Below, piece after piece: positions 12,595-24,454 of a stretch of DNA of 64,000 bases. The stretch is from assembly GCA_019096155.1 (NCBI GenBank), contig JAHCVI010000004.1, positions 1,426,001 to 1,490,000 on the forward strand. The letters run 5' to 3'. Position 1 is the stretch's first letter. Each line of letters begins with the position of its first letter. A model generated the notes under the pieces. That model worked only from the letters and a program-made list of their open reading frames with translations, was not told the DNA's origin and did not search any database. This stretch comes from Staphylotrichum longicolle. Lineage: Eukaryota; Ascomycota; Sordariomycetes; Sordariales; Chaetomiaceae. The position numbers were made by a program, and so were the translations under genes.

Positions 12595-13520
12595 GGGGTG
12601 ATGGTGGTGGTGGTGTGTGGACCTGACTGGACTGAACTGTGCATGCATGGATGCATGTCTCGGAATGAGCAACTGAGGGAGTGGGATGGGAAAGGGGATG
12701 ATGGTGGTGGGAGGCTTTCCCCAGAACGCGGCTGTCTTCCTTTCTGCGTTACATTTTTGTTGGTTTCGTTTTTTTCCGTTCGTTTCTTGCTCGGAGCGGG
12801 CTTTAGGAGGGCAAGGCATACGGGATGGGACTGGAAGGGATGGGTTGCTGCGGGCGAACTTTGTTCTTTTTGCCGACACCCCGAGAGTACAAGGTTTCTT
12901 CTTTTCTCTAATCGAATGTATGTAGGCAGGCAGGCAGGCAGGCAGGCAGGCGGCAGCAGTTGGAACTTCCCCACCCCTTTTACCAAGTCGGGCCAAGCCC
13001 CTTAGATAGATGGGCCTGGGCTTGCTTGGGGGAAGTCAAAAGCGCTTCGTTTCTTGTCCAACGACTCTTGGTTGGTGATGCTTTTGTGGGCTCGACGTGA
13101 CCTGGCTGAAACTTGGACGGGTTATGTCGGTGTTGCACGTGTGAGATTGGGTAAGGCCGTAACGCCAGCGGCATGGGAACCCCCCTCCCCCCGAAGCAAT
13201 TCTGATTGTCCCAGAGTTGATGCCATCTTGGGGGTTAGGCGAGGAAAGTGGCAGAGAACTCGGTGACGTGGACGCGCCGCGCTATTCATGTGTCGATCAC
13301 GTCTCATAATGTTCATCGGATGTGTTTCCATGTCCTCCCAGGGCGGTGGTTCTCGGGCTGCTCGTTCTAGTGTGCGCATATCACGATTCCCCATTCAGCA
13401 CGGTTGTCGCCTGCGATCTTGGTTTGCTTTCATACATTCATTCATGCATGTATCAACGCCCACAGGTATCTAGCTATCTGAGGCGGTCTACCCTAGGCCA
13501 AGAGCCCCCCGTTTATGCCT
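12595..13520. other. Convergent 3' flanks of HUL4 and CCT5
   Basis: The HUL4 gene ends on the left and the CCT5 gene ends on the right, so both 3' untranslated regions and terminators must lie here. The stretch contains a tetranucleotide repeat (listed separately) and poly-T-rich tracts near 12760-12780 and 12895-12905. No coding exon recognised. Confidence 0.65.
12925..12951. repeat. (GGCA)n microsatellite
   Basis: Nearly seven uninterrupted copies of GGCA in the 3' flank of the HUL4 gene, directly visible. Likely length-polymorphic between strains. Confidence 0.95.
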
Positions 13521-15429
13521 CTAAAAGTCGTCCTCGCCCGACCCGGACACAATCACATTATTCACCTTGAGCACCATGCGGCAGAGCTGCGTCGCCAGCA
13601 TGAGCTGCTGCTTCTTGCCGATAAGCGGGTCAATCACAAAAGCCTCCTTCATGTTGTTGGAGCCGCGGCTCATGCAGTCGACGCCCAACCGGCCGCGGCC
13701 GGCGGGATCCTTGACCTGCTGGCTCTTGACCTCGGCGAGGGTGGCGATGGGGTTGAGACCGCTGTTCTCGGCCAGAGCCATGGGGATGGCGTCGAGGGCC
13801 TCGGCGAAGGCGCGCATCGCGTACTGCTCCAGACCGGGCGTCTTGACGGCAGCATCCTCGACGGCCAGGCTGCAAGCAATCTCGGCCGAGCCGCCACCGT
13901 AAACGACGCGGTTGTCGCGGACGAGGTTGCGGACCACGCAAAGAGCGTCGTGGAGGGAGCGCTTGGCCTCGTCGATGATCTGGGATACGATTAGAAAAGG
14001 GCGATTGGATGAAGTTGCATCAGAAGAAGCTTACCATCTTGTTGCTACCCCTGACAAAGACTGTGACGGCCCGCGTGTTGGCGCACTCCTCGATGACGAG
14101 CATCTTCTCCCTTGTTGTGCCAAAAGTCATCTCCCGGACAATACCCGCCTTTCCGAGCTTCTCGGGCTTGAGGTCCTCGAAGCGGGGCACGATCCGGCCG
14201 TTGGTCGCAATGGCGATCAGCTCAATCTCTGGGCCGCCGACCCACCTTACGGCAGGGAGGTTGTTCTGGAGAAGGAGGTGGTTGGCCTCATCATCGAAAC
14301 CCCACTGGCAGATGGCCAGGTTGGCGCCGGCATCCTTTATTTGCTGGATCATCTCGATAAACTTCTCGCGCTCGTACGTCTGCAGCTTCTTGAACTCCTC
14401 AACACTGCTGATCTCGAGCTTGTGCTTTGTCTTGGGCTTGGGCGGCTCGAACGCGCATGTGAGGATAGCGATCTTGGCGTCCTTCACCTCGGAAGGCATC
14501 TGGGGGTGTGAAAAGTCCTTGTCGACAATGACGCCCTTGACGAGGATTGTGTCCTCGAGGGCGCCGCCAACCTTGCCATCCACCTTGATCAGCTCGAAGT
14601 CGACATCCTTGCGCTCCAGGTCGGCCACGGAGAGGACGGCATCCACGGCAATGTTGGCGAACTGGTCGTGCGCCTTGGACACGATCTTGCTCCCCAAGCT
14701 TGTCCGCGCCACCTTGACCAGGTTTTCCGTCTCCTCCTTGCTGAACTCAATCACGTCGGAGATCTTGTCGAGCTCGGCCACGGCGATGTCGCAGGCCTGG
14801 TCGTAGCCGTCTGCAATCCTGATGGGGTGGATGCCCTTGTCGATGAGCTCTGCCGCCTGCTCCAAGAGGGCGCCGGCCAGGACAACCACACCCGTTGTGC
14901 CGTCACCGATCTCGTCGTCTTGTGACTTGGACAGTTCCACCAACAGCTTCGCAACGTGGTTCGTGATCTCCATCTGCTGCAGGATGGTCGCGCCATCGTT
15001 TGTTACTGTGATGTCGCCGTCGGGGGAGATGAGGATCTTGTCGAGACCACGGGGACCTAATGATGTCTTGATGATGTTGGCGACGGTACGAGCGGCGAGG
15101 ATGTGCGACTTGACGGCCTCGTTGCCGAACTGGCGCTTCTTCTTGCCCTGACTGGGGAGGGGGTCAGCGGGGGGAAGGCGGGAAGGCGCGGAGGGGACAG
15201 TGCAAAGCATGTGACTGACTCTCTGACGACGATAAACGGCCGGCCCTGCTCATCCTTCATCACCGCCGCTACAGAGATCAGTGGTTAGCATATTGTCTGC
15301 GGTCGGGTCGGGTCGGGTCGTGCATGTTGCGGCATACCGTTCGCCAAATCCAAATCTGGAAAATCGCAGCATCACAGGTCAGTCTCGGCAGTTGCTGCGG
15401 GGCGGTTTCGAGAACATACTCATGGCCAT
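13521..15429 (-). CDS. CCT5: CCT/TRiC chaperonin subunit epsilon
   Basis: Five exons: 15429-15420 (10 nt), 15355-15338 (18 nt), 15268-15220, 15151-14035 and 13979-13521, giving about 550 aa, the usual length for the family. The small 5' exons assemble MAMNLDLANAAVMKDEQGRP, which is why this start is preferred over longer frames that read through introns. Group II chaperonin signatures are present: TSLGPRGLDKIL, NDGATILQQMEI, and the ATPase motif GDGTTGVVVLAG with its catalytic Asp. CCT epsilon-like features include KKRQFGNEAVKSHI, the apical segment QWGFDDEANHLL, and EIACSLAVEDAA with MCSRGS-type spacing near the end (CMSRGSNNMKEAF). The product is one of eight subunits of the cytosolic ring that folds actin, tubulin and WD-repeat proteins. 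Four introns, two of them splitting codons, all restore frame. Very confident. Confidence 0.95.
15301..15320. repeat. (GGTCG)4 tandem repeat in CCT5 intron 2
   Basis: Four perfect copies of a pentamer located inside the intron between the 18-nt second exon and the third exon of CCT5. Short and simple, with no further function implied. Confidence 0.9.
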
Positions 15430-16342
15430 TTTTGGCGGCTGCTATTGATCTCGTCGAGTGCGCAAAGCGGTCCGAAGAGAGGGTGCAGCTGTCAGGTCGG
15501 AATGCAGTGTTGCTATGTCTGATGGAACAGGCACCAGGGGGGGGGTCTACTCCTCCTCTGAGCTAGGCACTGCTATCCCCAAAGCTCAAAAAATTGAGGC
15601 GCCCGCTCTGGCTGCAGGCGGACACGGCAGAATCTAAGTCCGGCCCAGCACTGTGGTTGGCCCAGCATGCGCAACAGCCTGCTGCCCCGCGACCTAGGCT
15701 CTCACCGCCTTCGCCCGATGGAGTCACCAGCACTCAGGCATAGTGGGGTTAAGCTGAGTGGCACAACCGGGGAAGGCTCACAGCAACTACCCCGCCACAA
15801 CACCGAGCTCAGAGAAAGTTGAGGACCAGAAACAGCCCACAGCGTGAACAACCTAAGCTGGCAGCTCCGACTCCGACCGCAAGCAAACCCGCCTTTTTAA
15901 GATATCTGCGTTGGACCTTTCGACGACCTCCCAACCAGGTGCCTAGGTACATACGGGGTTTCATCAATCTTGGAGCTGCCCTGGTGACGTGTTAGGTAGC
16001 TCGACCCAGCAACCTGCTGCCTGACTGCATCTGCACCTCCTCTTGAGGTGTCAAGTTGAACCTTAACTTGCAGCTCTGGTCGCTGCAGTTGCAGGCGCAA
16101 TCACTCGGTTGTCCGAGTATCCGACAGCCCGTGGCGAGCATATGACAGAAAGCATCTGCGCATATATTTGAGCACCCAGTGCCCAGGTTCTGGTCGAGCT
16201 TCGTTCCCCTGACACTTTCATTTCTCCAACTTCTCAACCCGGCTTACCTTGTTGCGACAACCAACACACACCAACCTACCCTCTCGACAATTCGACACTT
16301 CAACTCGATTTTTGCTACTCTTGTCTATCCCTCACCACCAAA
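15430..16342. promoter_or_regulatory. Divergent promoter region CCT5 / HBS1-SKI7
   Basis: About 0.9 kb between divergent starts. The HBS1-side leader (about 16210-16340) is pyrimidine-rich and free of long frames, typical of a fungal 5' untranslated region. No coding exon is seen. Confidence 0.6.
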
Positions 16343-18967
16343 ATGTCTCGCCACCAATATGTTCGCAACTTGGATTACCAAGATGCCATGGATGAGTTTG
16401 AGGGCTTCTCGGAAGAGGAGGACGAACTCAGCCCTGAAGATCGCGCCCTGATGAACCAAGGCGTTGCCGATGTCCAGGCCGCCCTCGGCGTCGAGGCTTC
16501 CAAAGTCACCGTCGCCCAGATCGAGGAGTCTCTGTGGCATTACTATTACGACATCGACAAGACGGTCACCTATCTCACCTCAAAGTTCATCAACCCACGT
16601 CCCAAGGCCACCAAACCGGCACCTCAGCAGCCCAATGGTAAGTCCGTCACTTCTACAATTGATTTCGCGCCCGCCGGCTTGTCCCTTGAGCTCGACCTGC
16701 ACCCGAACTGGGCGACGAAGTGCCTGGGCCTGACAGACGACGCCATTCCAGCACCTCGGGCTCGGCCATCCCTTTCGCACTTCTTTCGAGATATGCCATG
16801 GGGCAACATCCCGAAGCACAGGGAGACTACATTCATCCCGCCTCCAGCGGCTCCCGGCGGACTGCTTGGCGGGTCGGGCGCGCCGCCGAAGATGTCCAAG
16901 CTGCAGGCTCTTGCTGCAGCGCGGAAGAAGAAGGCCGAGGAGAAGAACGCCGTGAACGACAAGGTGGAGCAAGCCCGGATGGGGGTCAAGGAGCTTTCAG
17001 TCAAGGAACCCCTGGCCGATAAGGCGAACTTGTCCACGGCTGGCCCATTCAGCAAGCGTCTGAAGACTTCGGAATCGGCTGCCCAGGACCGGGTCGCGCC
17101 TACGTTTGCCACCCAGCCGACACAGCCTGAGCCAGCACAGCCGGTTGAGGTGGCCAAAGCACCAGAAGACGAGCTGCCGCTTGCCAAAGCCCAGCCGTCT
17201 GCGTTTGCTCAGAGCCTCTTTGGGTCTTCATCCAACACGCGCAAGTCAGAAGCACCCAGAGACGAGCTTCCGGACATTCAAGCCCAGCACTTTGCACCAC
17301 CGAAAATTGACTTCCCCTTTTGCGTCGGCAAAGCCCCAAAGCCAACACCAACTTCAATCGAACTGGGCCCGGCATTCGAGCTCAGCAAGCGCAAACGGGA
17401 CGATTCCGAGGGGTACGAGACCACGGTCGTCTTGTATCCCAACTTGCCTCAGTTTGTCAGGGACAACTTCGCTCAGCCCAGTCCGGACGACATCGTTCTC
17501 GCGGCTCAAGCACAGGCCAAAGGGAAAGGTTCGCTCTTGGTGAAGAGCACGCGCTAACGTTGGACACTAATAGTCAATACAGCCGGCCAAAAGACGACTG
17601 CACAGCCCAAGAAGAAGGGCACTCAGTCCACCGAGGCCGTCACGGCGGGAGTAAATGAGTTGAAGATTGACGATGCCCCTCTGCCAAAGAGCCGAAACCT
17701 TGACGTGCTCTCCGAGTTCGAAAAGAGCAAAAGCAAAAAGACGGCCAGCTTCGTTGTGGTCGGCCATGTGGACGCCGGAAAGAGCACCATGATGGGCCGG
17801 CTGCTCCTTGATCTCAAGGTCGTCGACCAGCGCACGGTCGACCGGCTCCGGAAAGAGGCAGAAACCATTGGCAAAAGCTCGTTTGCGCTCGCCTGGGTCC
17901 TGGATCAACGGTCCGAGGAACGCAGCAGAGGAGTAACGATAGACGTCGCCACCAACCGGTTCGAAACCGAGCACACGGCCTTCACCATCCTTGATGCCCC
18001 GGGCCACCAGGACTTCATTCCGAACATGATTGCGGGAGCCAGCCAAGCCGACTTTGCCATTCTCGTCATTGATGCCAGCACAGGCGCCTTTGAATCCGGG
18101 CTCAAGGGACAGACTAGAGAGCACTCCCTCTTGATCCGCAGCATGGGCGTTTCTCGCGTCATCGTGGCCGTCAATAAGCTGGACATGGTAGCCTGGTCTC
18201 AAGAGCGGTTCAACGAGATCAAGGACCAGATGTCTGGGTTCCTGTCCTCGGCCAACTTCCAGCACAAGAACATTGCCTTCGTCCCCGTCTCCGGCTTGCA
18301 GGGCGACAACCTGGTCCGGAGATCGTCTGACCCGGCAGCATCGTGGTACACCGGCCCGACCCTGGTCGAGGAGCTGGAAAATTCGGAGCCAAACGCCAGG
18401 GCGCTGGCCAGCCCCCTTCGGATGACCATCTCGGAGGTCTATCGTACCATGCAGAGCCCCGTCACGGTCTCGGGTCGTATCGACGCCGGGTCGCTGCAGA
18501 TGGGTGATGCGATCCTGATCCAGCCGAGCGGAGAAAAAGCCTACGTCAAATCAATCCTCGCCGATGACGCCCCGGTTGACTGGGCAGTGGCCGGCCAGAA
18601 CGTGGTGCTCCACCTCAGCCACGTCGACCCCGCCCACGTCAGAGTCGCCGACATCATCTGCGACCCGGCGAAACCGATACCCCGCGCAGACACCTTTACG
18701 CTCAAGGCATTGGCGTTTGACTTCTTGATGCCCATGCAAGTGGACGTTCACAGGGGCCGGCTGCACGCGGCAGGCCGAATCGAGGCCATCCCCGCGCTGC
18801 TGGACAAGGTGACGGGGTCGGTGATCAAGAAGAAGCCCAAGATTGTCAAGCCGGCTACAGTGGCGAGGATTGTGGTCAAGTTGGATGGGCTGGTGCCCCT
18901 GGAGGCGGGACAGAGAGTGGTGTTGAGAAGTGGCGGGCAGACGGTGGCTGCTGGGTTGTTGGAATAG
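16343..18967 (+). CDS. HBS1: HBS1/SKI7 translational GTPase for ribosome rescue and exosome bridging
   Basis: Long form: exons 16343-17528 and 17574-18967, about 859 aa. The N-terminal HBS1-N region (MSRHQYVRNLDYQDAMDEFE to YDIDKTVTYLTSKFINP) is followed by a roughly 310-residue segment. That segment contains DMPWGNIPKHRETTF, GGLLGG and, just before the intron, a SKI7-like motif (FAQPSPDDIVLAAQ, PSPDD at about residues 379-383). Then comes an eEF1A/eRF3-type GTPase: G1 GHVDAGKST (about 459-467), G3 DAPGH, G4 NKLD, plus two beta-barrel domains. With Dom34, Hbs1 splits stalled ribosomes; Ski7 tethers the exosome to the Ski complex. A strong GTAAGT donor at 16638 has the same phase as the weak GTTCGC donor at 17529. 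Splicing it to the shared acceptor (17573) would drop 312 codons in frame and give a 547-aa HBS1-only protein. Confidence 0.92.
16638..17573 (+). other. Alternative 936-nt intron of the HBS1/SKI7 gene (candidate)
   Basis: The donor AATG|GTAAGT at 16638 is close to consensus and lies in an open frame. Both it and the downstream donor at 17529 leave the codon after its first base, so each joins the acceptor ending at 17573 in frame. The acceptor is preceded by GCTAAC, a canonical branch site. A shorter 114-nt choice (16638-16751, ending TTCCAG) is also in frame. Alternative splicing of a shared HBS1/SKI7 gene is established for several eukaryotes; its use here is inferred from the sequence only. 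Confidence 0.6.
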
Positions 18968-20248
18968 AGGTGGGCACGAGAATGAGGCTCTTCGGGAGGA
19001 TACGGTTTTGTGTGGGGATGCATCCGTTCCTGCGTCCCTGCTTTGGAAGGACGTAGGGGAAGGGGTGCGACGTCAGGGACGGAGTACGAATACCTACAGG
19101 CTCCTGATATGATGGAACCCCGATCTGCTTGAATGGTACTGCGCACTTGCCATGTATTTACTGAAGAGAGACAAGTGGCAATGAATGCATGATTGATGAA
19201 ATATTGACAAGTGTCATTTTCAATTCAAGAGATCAAGATGGAAGTTATGTCTCAATGGAAACATGTCCCCTTGATTCTTGGTCCCTGAAACATCCAGGGA
19301 GGGCGGAAAGCCACAGGCCGAGTTCTGGGCGGTTCTGGCCTGGAAAAAGGCCACTCTGGCAGAAACAGGGGTTGGGTGCCACTGCACGGGCAGGCGACCC
19401 GCCCTGAGCCGCCCTGTTGGCAATCAATTGCGGGGCAAGCCAACATCATGCCTGCTCTTGTTGCCTCCGACCTGACCCAGGAAACTGGGGATGGAATCCG
19501 CTGGAAACTCCTTTCTTCTCCTTGAATGCGCGAGGAATCTCGCAACAGAGTCAGGATTCTGAGTCGCCGTCTAGGTCAGCTGGAGCAAAGGGAAACACAA
19601 AGAAAGGAAAAGGCGGTGGAAAAAAAGGTACAGGCGATCTGGAGCTGAGAAATATTGCGAGATATGTCGCCCTGAAGGTGTTTGCAGTGAGCGCTGAGTA
19701 ACAGTTCAGAGCTGCCAGTGGCTCCCCCAACAATGGAATCCGGCAGGGTCATGCAGATCCCCAGAAACGCGGGACATCACAAAGTAGAGCGACTAACCAG
19801 GAGGCTCAGCTGACCGCTATTTTGACAGGGCTGTAGGTACCCGGTACTTGAGGGCCCTGTGTGGAGCCAAGCAGTCGCCCCCAACCCACCGACCACAGCG
19901 GGCGGCGAATGGGCCAGTGCGGAAGCGCGAGGTGGCTTAAGCCAAAGGACAGATTTCCCCTTTCCCAAAAATTTAAGGGGACACATTCAAAAGGTTGGAC
20001 TGGGCCCTCCTCTTGCTTTCCTCCCCCGTTCCACCAACCACCTCACACCACACCGCCGTTGGGATCTCGAATTCCTTCTTTTTCAGTAACCGGTAGGATA
20101 GGTTCGAGAAGAGAGCGTGCTCTGTCGACATCGACACCTGCCACTCCCTCTCCCCACTTCATTTCTCGTTTGACCCTTCGACCGCCTGCTAGCAGTAGCG
20201 CAAGAGGGTTTCTTTTTTTCCTCTTCCCACACACACACAGCTTTCGAC
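18968..20248. promoter_or_regulatory. HBS1 3' flank and KAR2 upstream region
   Basis: About 1.3 kb without a recognised gene. The left part is the HBS1 3' flank, with AT-richer sequence around 19130-19260. The right part (about 19850-20248) should be the BiP promoter and leader, with a CT-rich tract near 20005-20085. BiP genes are normally induced by the unfolded-protein response and heat shock, but I could not identify a convincing response element by eye. Confidence 0.5.
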
Positions 20249-22630
20249 ATGGAACGTCGATCGCGGAGCTGGGCCCTCGGCCTGAGCTTGATCGGGTTCT
20301 TTGCCCTGATCTTCTCGCTGGGCTTCGTCCAGCAGGTCAAGGCGGACGATGTCTCCGAGTACGGCACCGTCATCGGTATTGTATGTGCTACCCCTCTTCC
20401 CGTCCCGTAGGGACCAATGCGAAGCAGAACTAACGTGCATGTGCAATAGGATCTGGGCACCACATACTCGTAAGTCGATTGCTCTCGAACTTCGAATTTC
20501 ACCTGGATTTTGCGCCGTCCCAAGCTCCCAGGGAGAGGGGGATTACTGTTTTGGGACACGGTGTCAGGATTGCAGCATGGGGTGGATACAAGCACACTAC
20601 AGAGGAGCAAAGCGCTGACTGCTATCAGGTGTGTTGGTGTGATGCAGAAGGGCAAGGTTGAGATTCTCGTCAACGACCAAGGAAACCGTATCACCCCCTC
20701 GTACGTCGCCTTCACCGACGAAGAGAGGCTCGTCGGAGACGCCGCCAAGAACCAGGCCGCCGCGAACCCCTTCAGGACCATCTTCGACATCAAGCGCCTG
20801 ATTGGCCGCAAGTTCTCGGAGAAGGAGATCCAGAGCGACATCAAGCACTTCCCCTTCAAGTATGGAAGCCCCGAAACGCTGCTGCTATAAGCGTTTGCTG
20901 ACCGAGAGGATAGGGTTGTTGGCAAGGATGGCAAGCCGGTCGTCAAGGTCGAGGTTGATGGCGCTGAGAAGACCTTCACCCCCGAGGAGATCTCCGCCAT
21001 GGTTCTCACCAAGGTACGTTGACGCGAGCCGTGTTCATTTTCTGAGCCTCCTGCTAACGGCCCCATAGATGAAGGAGACCGCCGAGGCCTACCTTGGCAA
21101 GAAGGTCACCCACGCCGTCGTCACTGTCCCCGCCTACTTCAACGACAACCAGCGCCAGGCCACCAAGGATGCCGGCATGATCGCTGGTCTCAACGTCCTC
21201 CGTATCGTCAACGAGCCCACCGCTGCCGCTATCGCCTACGGCCTGGACAAGACCCAGGGCGAGCGCCAGATCATCGTCTACGACCTTGGTGGTGGCACTT
21301 TCGATGTCTCGCTCCTGTCCATCGATCAGGGTGTCTTCGAGGTCCTGGCCACCGCCGGTGATACTCACCTTGGTGGTGAGGATTTCGACCAGCGCCTCAT
21401 CAACTACTTTGCCAAGACCTTCAACAAGAAGCACGGCGTCGATGTCACCACTGACGCCAAGGCCATGGGCAAGCTCAAGCGCGAAGCTGAGAAGGCCAAG
21501 CGCACCCTGTCGAGCCAGATGTCCACTCGCATTGAGATCGAGTCGCTCTTCGGCGGCAAGGACTTCAGCGAGACCCTGACCCGCGCCAAGTTCGAGGAGC
21601 TCAACGTCGACCTGTTCAAGAAGACCCTGAAGCCTGTCGAGCAGGTTCTCAAGGACGCCAAGGTCAGCAAGAGCGAGGTTGACGACATCGTCCTCGTTGG
21701 TGGCTCCACCCGTATTCCCAAGGTCCAGGCCCTTATCGAGGAGTTCTTCGGCAAGGCCGCCAGCAAGGGCATCAACCCCGATGAGGCCGTCGCCTTCGGT
21801 GCCGCCGTCCAGGCTGGTGTGCTGAGCGGCGAGGAGGGCACTGAGGAGATTGTGCTCATGGACGTCAACCCGCTCACTCTCGGTATCGAGACCACCGGCG
21901 GTGTCATGACCAAGCTCATCCCCCGCAACACCCCCATCCCGACCCGCAAGAGCCAGATCTTCTCGACCGCCGCCGACAACCAGCCCGTGGTCCTCATCCA
22001 GGTCTACGAGGGTGAGCGCTCCATGACCAAGGACAACAACCTGCTCGGCAAGTTCGAGCTTACCGGCATCCCCCCCGCTCCCCGTGGCGTTCCCCAGATC
22101 GAGGTCTCGTTCGAGCTCGATGCCAACGGAATCCTCAAGGTCTCTGCCCACGACAAGGGCACTGGCAAGGGCGAGTCCATCACCATCACCAACGACAAGG
22201 GCCGTCTCACTCAGGAGGAGATTGACCGCATGGTCGCCGAGGCTGAGAAGTACGCCGAGGAGGACAAGGCCACCCGCGAGCGCATCGAGGCCCGCAACGG
22301 TCTGGAGAACTATGCCTTCAGCCTGAAGAACCAGGTTAACGACGAGGAGGGCATGGGCAAGAAGATCTCCGAGGAGGACAAGGAGACCATCCTTGACGCC
22401 GTCAAGGAGGCCCAGGACTGGCTCGAGGAGAATGGTAAGCCCCTTTCCACTCTCACCCATTCAAGGAACAAAATGCTAACTGTGCATCAACAGCCGCTAC
22501 CGCAACCGCTGAGGACTTTGAGGAGCAGAAGGAGAAGCTGTCCAACGTGGCTTACCCCATCACCAGCAAGCTGTACTCGGGCGGCGCTGGCGGTGAGGAC
22601 GACGAGCCGGAGTCGCATGACGAGCTTTAA
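20249..22630 (+). CDS. KAR2: ER-lumenal Hsp70 chaperone BiP
   Basis: Six exons: 20249-20380, 20450-20469, 20629-20859, 20914-21013, 21069-22434 and 22494-22630, about 661 aa. A signal peptide spans about residues 1-32 (basic start, hydrophobic core LGLSLIGFFALIFSLGF). The Hsp70 ATPase begins at YGTVIGIDLGTTYSCVGV, whose phosphate-binding loop is encoded by a 20-nt exon. Further signatures are IVNEPTAAAIAYG, VYDLGGGTFDVS, and VLVGGSTRIPKVQ. The substrate-binding domain follows (NPLTLGIETTGG) and then a helical lid. The last intron must be removed to reach the real C-terminus, which ends in the ER-retrieval signal HDEL; read-through gives an unrelated tail. BiP drives import through Sec61, folds secretory proteins and holds Ire1 inactive. 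All junctions keep frame. Essentially certain. Confidence 0.98.
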
Positions 22631-24454
22631 TTACCTATCTCCGTAACATTAGTATCATAGAGATTCCCCCAATTTGTTTTTATCGGTTGCTTGATGGCAT
22701 AAAATGCAAGTGCACTTGAGAGGTGGGTTGGGTGAAAACAAGTGCTGAGCATAGCAGTCAGTGTGTTTTGAGTATGGATGAGGGCAAGGGGTCACCGTCG
22801 ATGTGGTTGTTGTGTACTTGTAAAGTATACCTTTGGGAAGGCCATGCAGGGTGGTTGTAAAGAACACTGTACTCTTGCATACGTCCAACCTGCACATCTG
22901 TCGCAGTGCTTGATCACTTGCGTGTTAAAGTGACTTGTAGATTGGTATGTATGCAGCCGACTGTCTCATCGACTGCACCAGAGGTTTTCCCTGGCTGATT
23001 TCTGGACATGAGGTCTCAATAAAGGCTTTCCCATCCATCTCAGGGAAAGTCCTCCGTTCCCAAGGGTTAACAACACTCCTTACCCAGCCTTCATTCAACC
23101 ACCCAAGCTCTTCGCACTTCTTGAACCCTCCTATACCTCATAACCCCCCAACTCTTGGAACCTCAATCATTCCTCTTGCCCAGTTCTACAAAAACAAAAT
23201 GTGCTGGCACTTGGTCTTCGAAATACATCTGTTGCGACTGCCCCAGCCCGAGGGCGTCTACCGGTGCCAGAAGGCGAAACGGGAAAACAGGAACTGTGAC
23301 CGCAGGACGTGGGGAGGCGGTATATGCCGGGGGGAGGGACGGGACGTGTCCGGCTTGTCGGTTGCTCACGCCCCCGACCTCGCCGGCGCATGGGTAAAGC
23401 ATGTTTGTGGGGAGCATGGGGTCGGGCTTGGAGTTTGGAGTTTGGGGTTGGGGAGTTGGGGAGTTGTTTAGATCAGTTAAGGGGTCTAGAGGGGGTTGGT
23501 GTTGATATCAAGGCACATACTCCGTAGTATTGATAAAGTTTCACGAAAAGGATGGGGGAGAGGTGTGTGGGCTTAAGGTGTTACATCTTTGTGTGCGCTT
23601 ATCTCGAGCCGTGTTGTCGTTGTCGTTGATATTTGGGCTGAAGTTGTCGTCGTCCACAGGTCATACCCCGTGGCGAAGAGACCGGACAGGCCAAAAGAAA
23701 ACCACCATCTTGACAACGAGAAGAATGGCAAGAATGAACCATGACTATCGCATTGAGACTGAGGAGCACTCCCTGAAAGTCCCAGATCGACTCAAGCGCG
23801 AAGTGCCAGCAGACACATGAGTATCCTTCTGAATTGGCAAAACAAACCCCGGCATGCCGCATAATCTGTCTGCCCCCGCCGCATTCGTCTCGACCCCGAC
23901 GCCCGAACGGATGTTCGCGGTCCCTGATCCTGCCGATCCAGCCACACCAGATGACATCTGCATCTGCAAAGACTCGGTTCCCGACACTCGGGCTGCATGA
24001 TGTCGACTTGCAGGAACAGGTTGGATTCGAGCCAACGGCGCAGGAACCACGGTATGGATGAGCTATTCGACCTGTATGGGAAATAAGGGAGGAATATCTC
24101 GTGGGTAATCCAGCTGTGCCCCTGTCCTGCCATATCAACGCAACTCAACCTGATCCCAATAACCCTTTCAGATTGACCAAAGCATAAAGGAAAGTGAAAA
24201 CTCCTCGTCTCACCCAACGCCAAACGGGGAAATCAAGATACGTCAAATGCAAGACAAAACTGGAGTTTGACCCCCTCCCGTCTTCCTCCACAGCACCCAA
24301 AATGGCGAGATGGATGTGAAAGTCGTAATGAGCAGACCCTCTAGGCGGTCTTCTCGTTCGTCCTCAGACTGTGGGTCTGTCCTCCAAGCGGCAAATCCAA
24401 CCCCCACCTCATTTCACCAGCAGGCAGTGGCGCCGTCCGCATGGGCGTCTGCCC
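22631..24454. other. Convergent 3' flanks of KAR2 and the YSC84-like gene
   Basis: About 1.8 kb between two convergent genes, longer than typical 3' flanks. Open frames on both strands are short and lack recognisable domains. A TACTCCGTA-type near-palindrome occurs near 23518. A T-arm-like hairpin occurs near 24013-24035 on the minus strand but no full tRNA can be built around it. No gene is supported. Confidence 0.5.

Noticed and set aside
15301..15320. GGTCG repeats as a regulatory array
   Set aside because: Only four copies, inside a CCT5 intron, with no spacing or palindrome typical of factor sites.
21054..22460. 468-codon frame antisense to KAR2
   Set aside because: A mirror of the strongly biased codon use of KAR2; its Leu/Val/Asp/Gly-rich translation has no domain and is a classic shadow frame.
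24008..24040. tRNA-like T-arm (GTTGG, seven-base loop with TCGAAT, CCAAC) on the minus strand
   Set aside because: No matching acceptor strand, D-arm or anticodon arm could be placed at the right distance upstream, so it is probably a chance hairpin inside a gene-free region.
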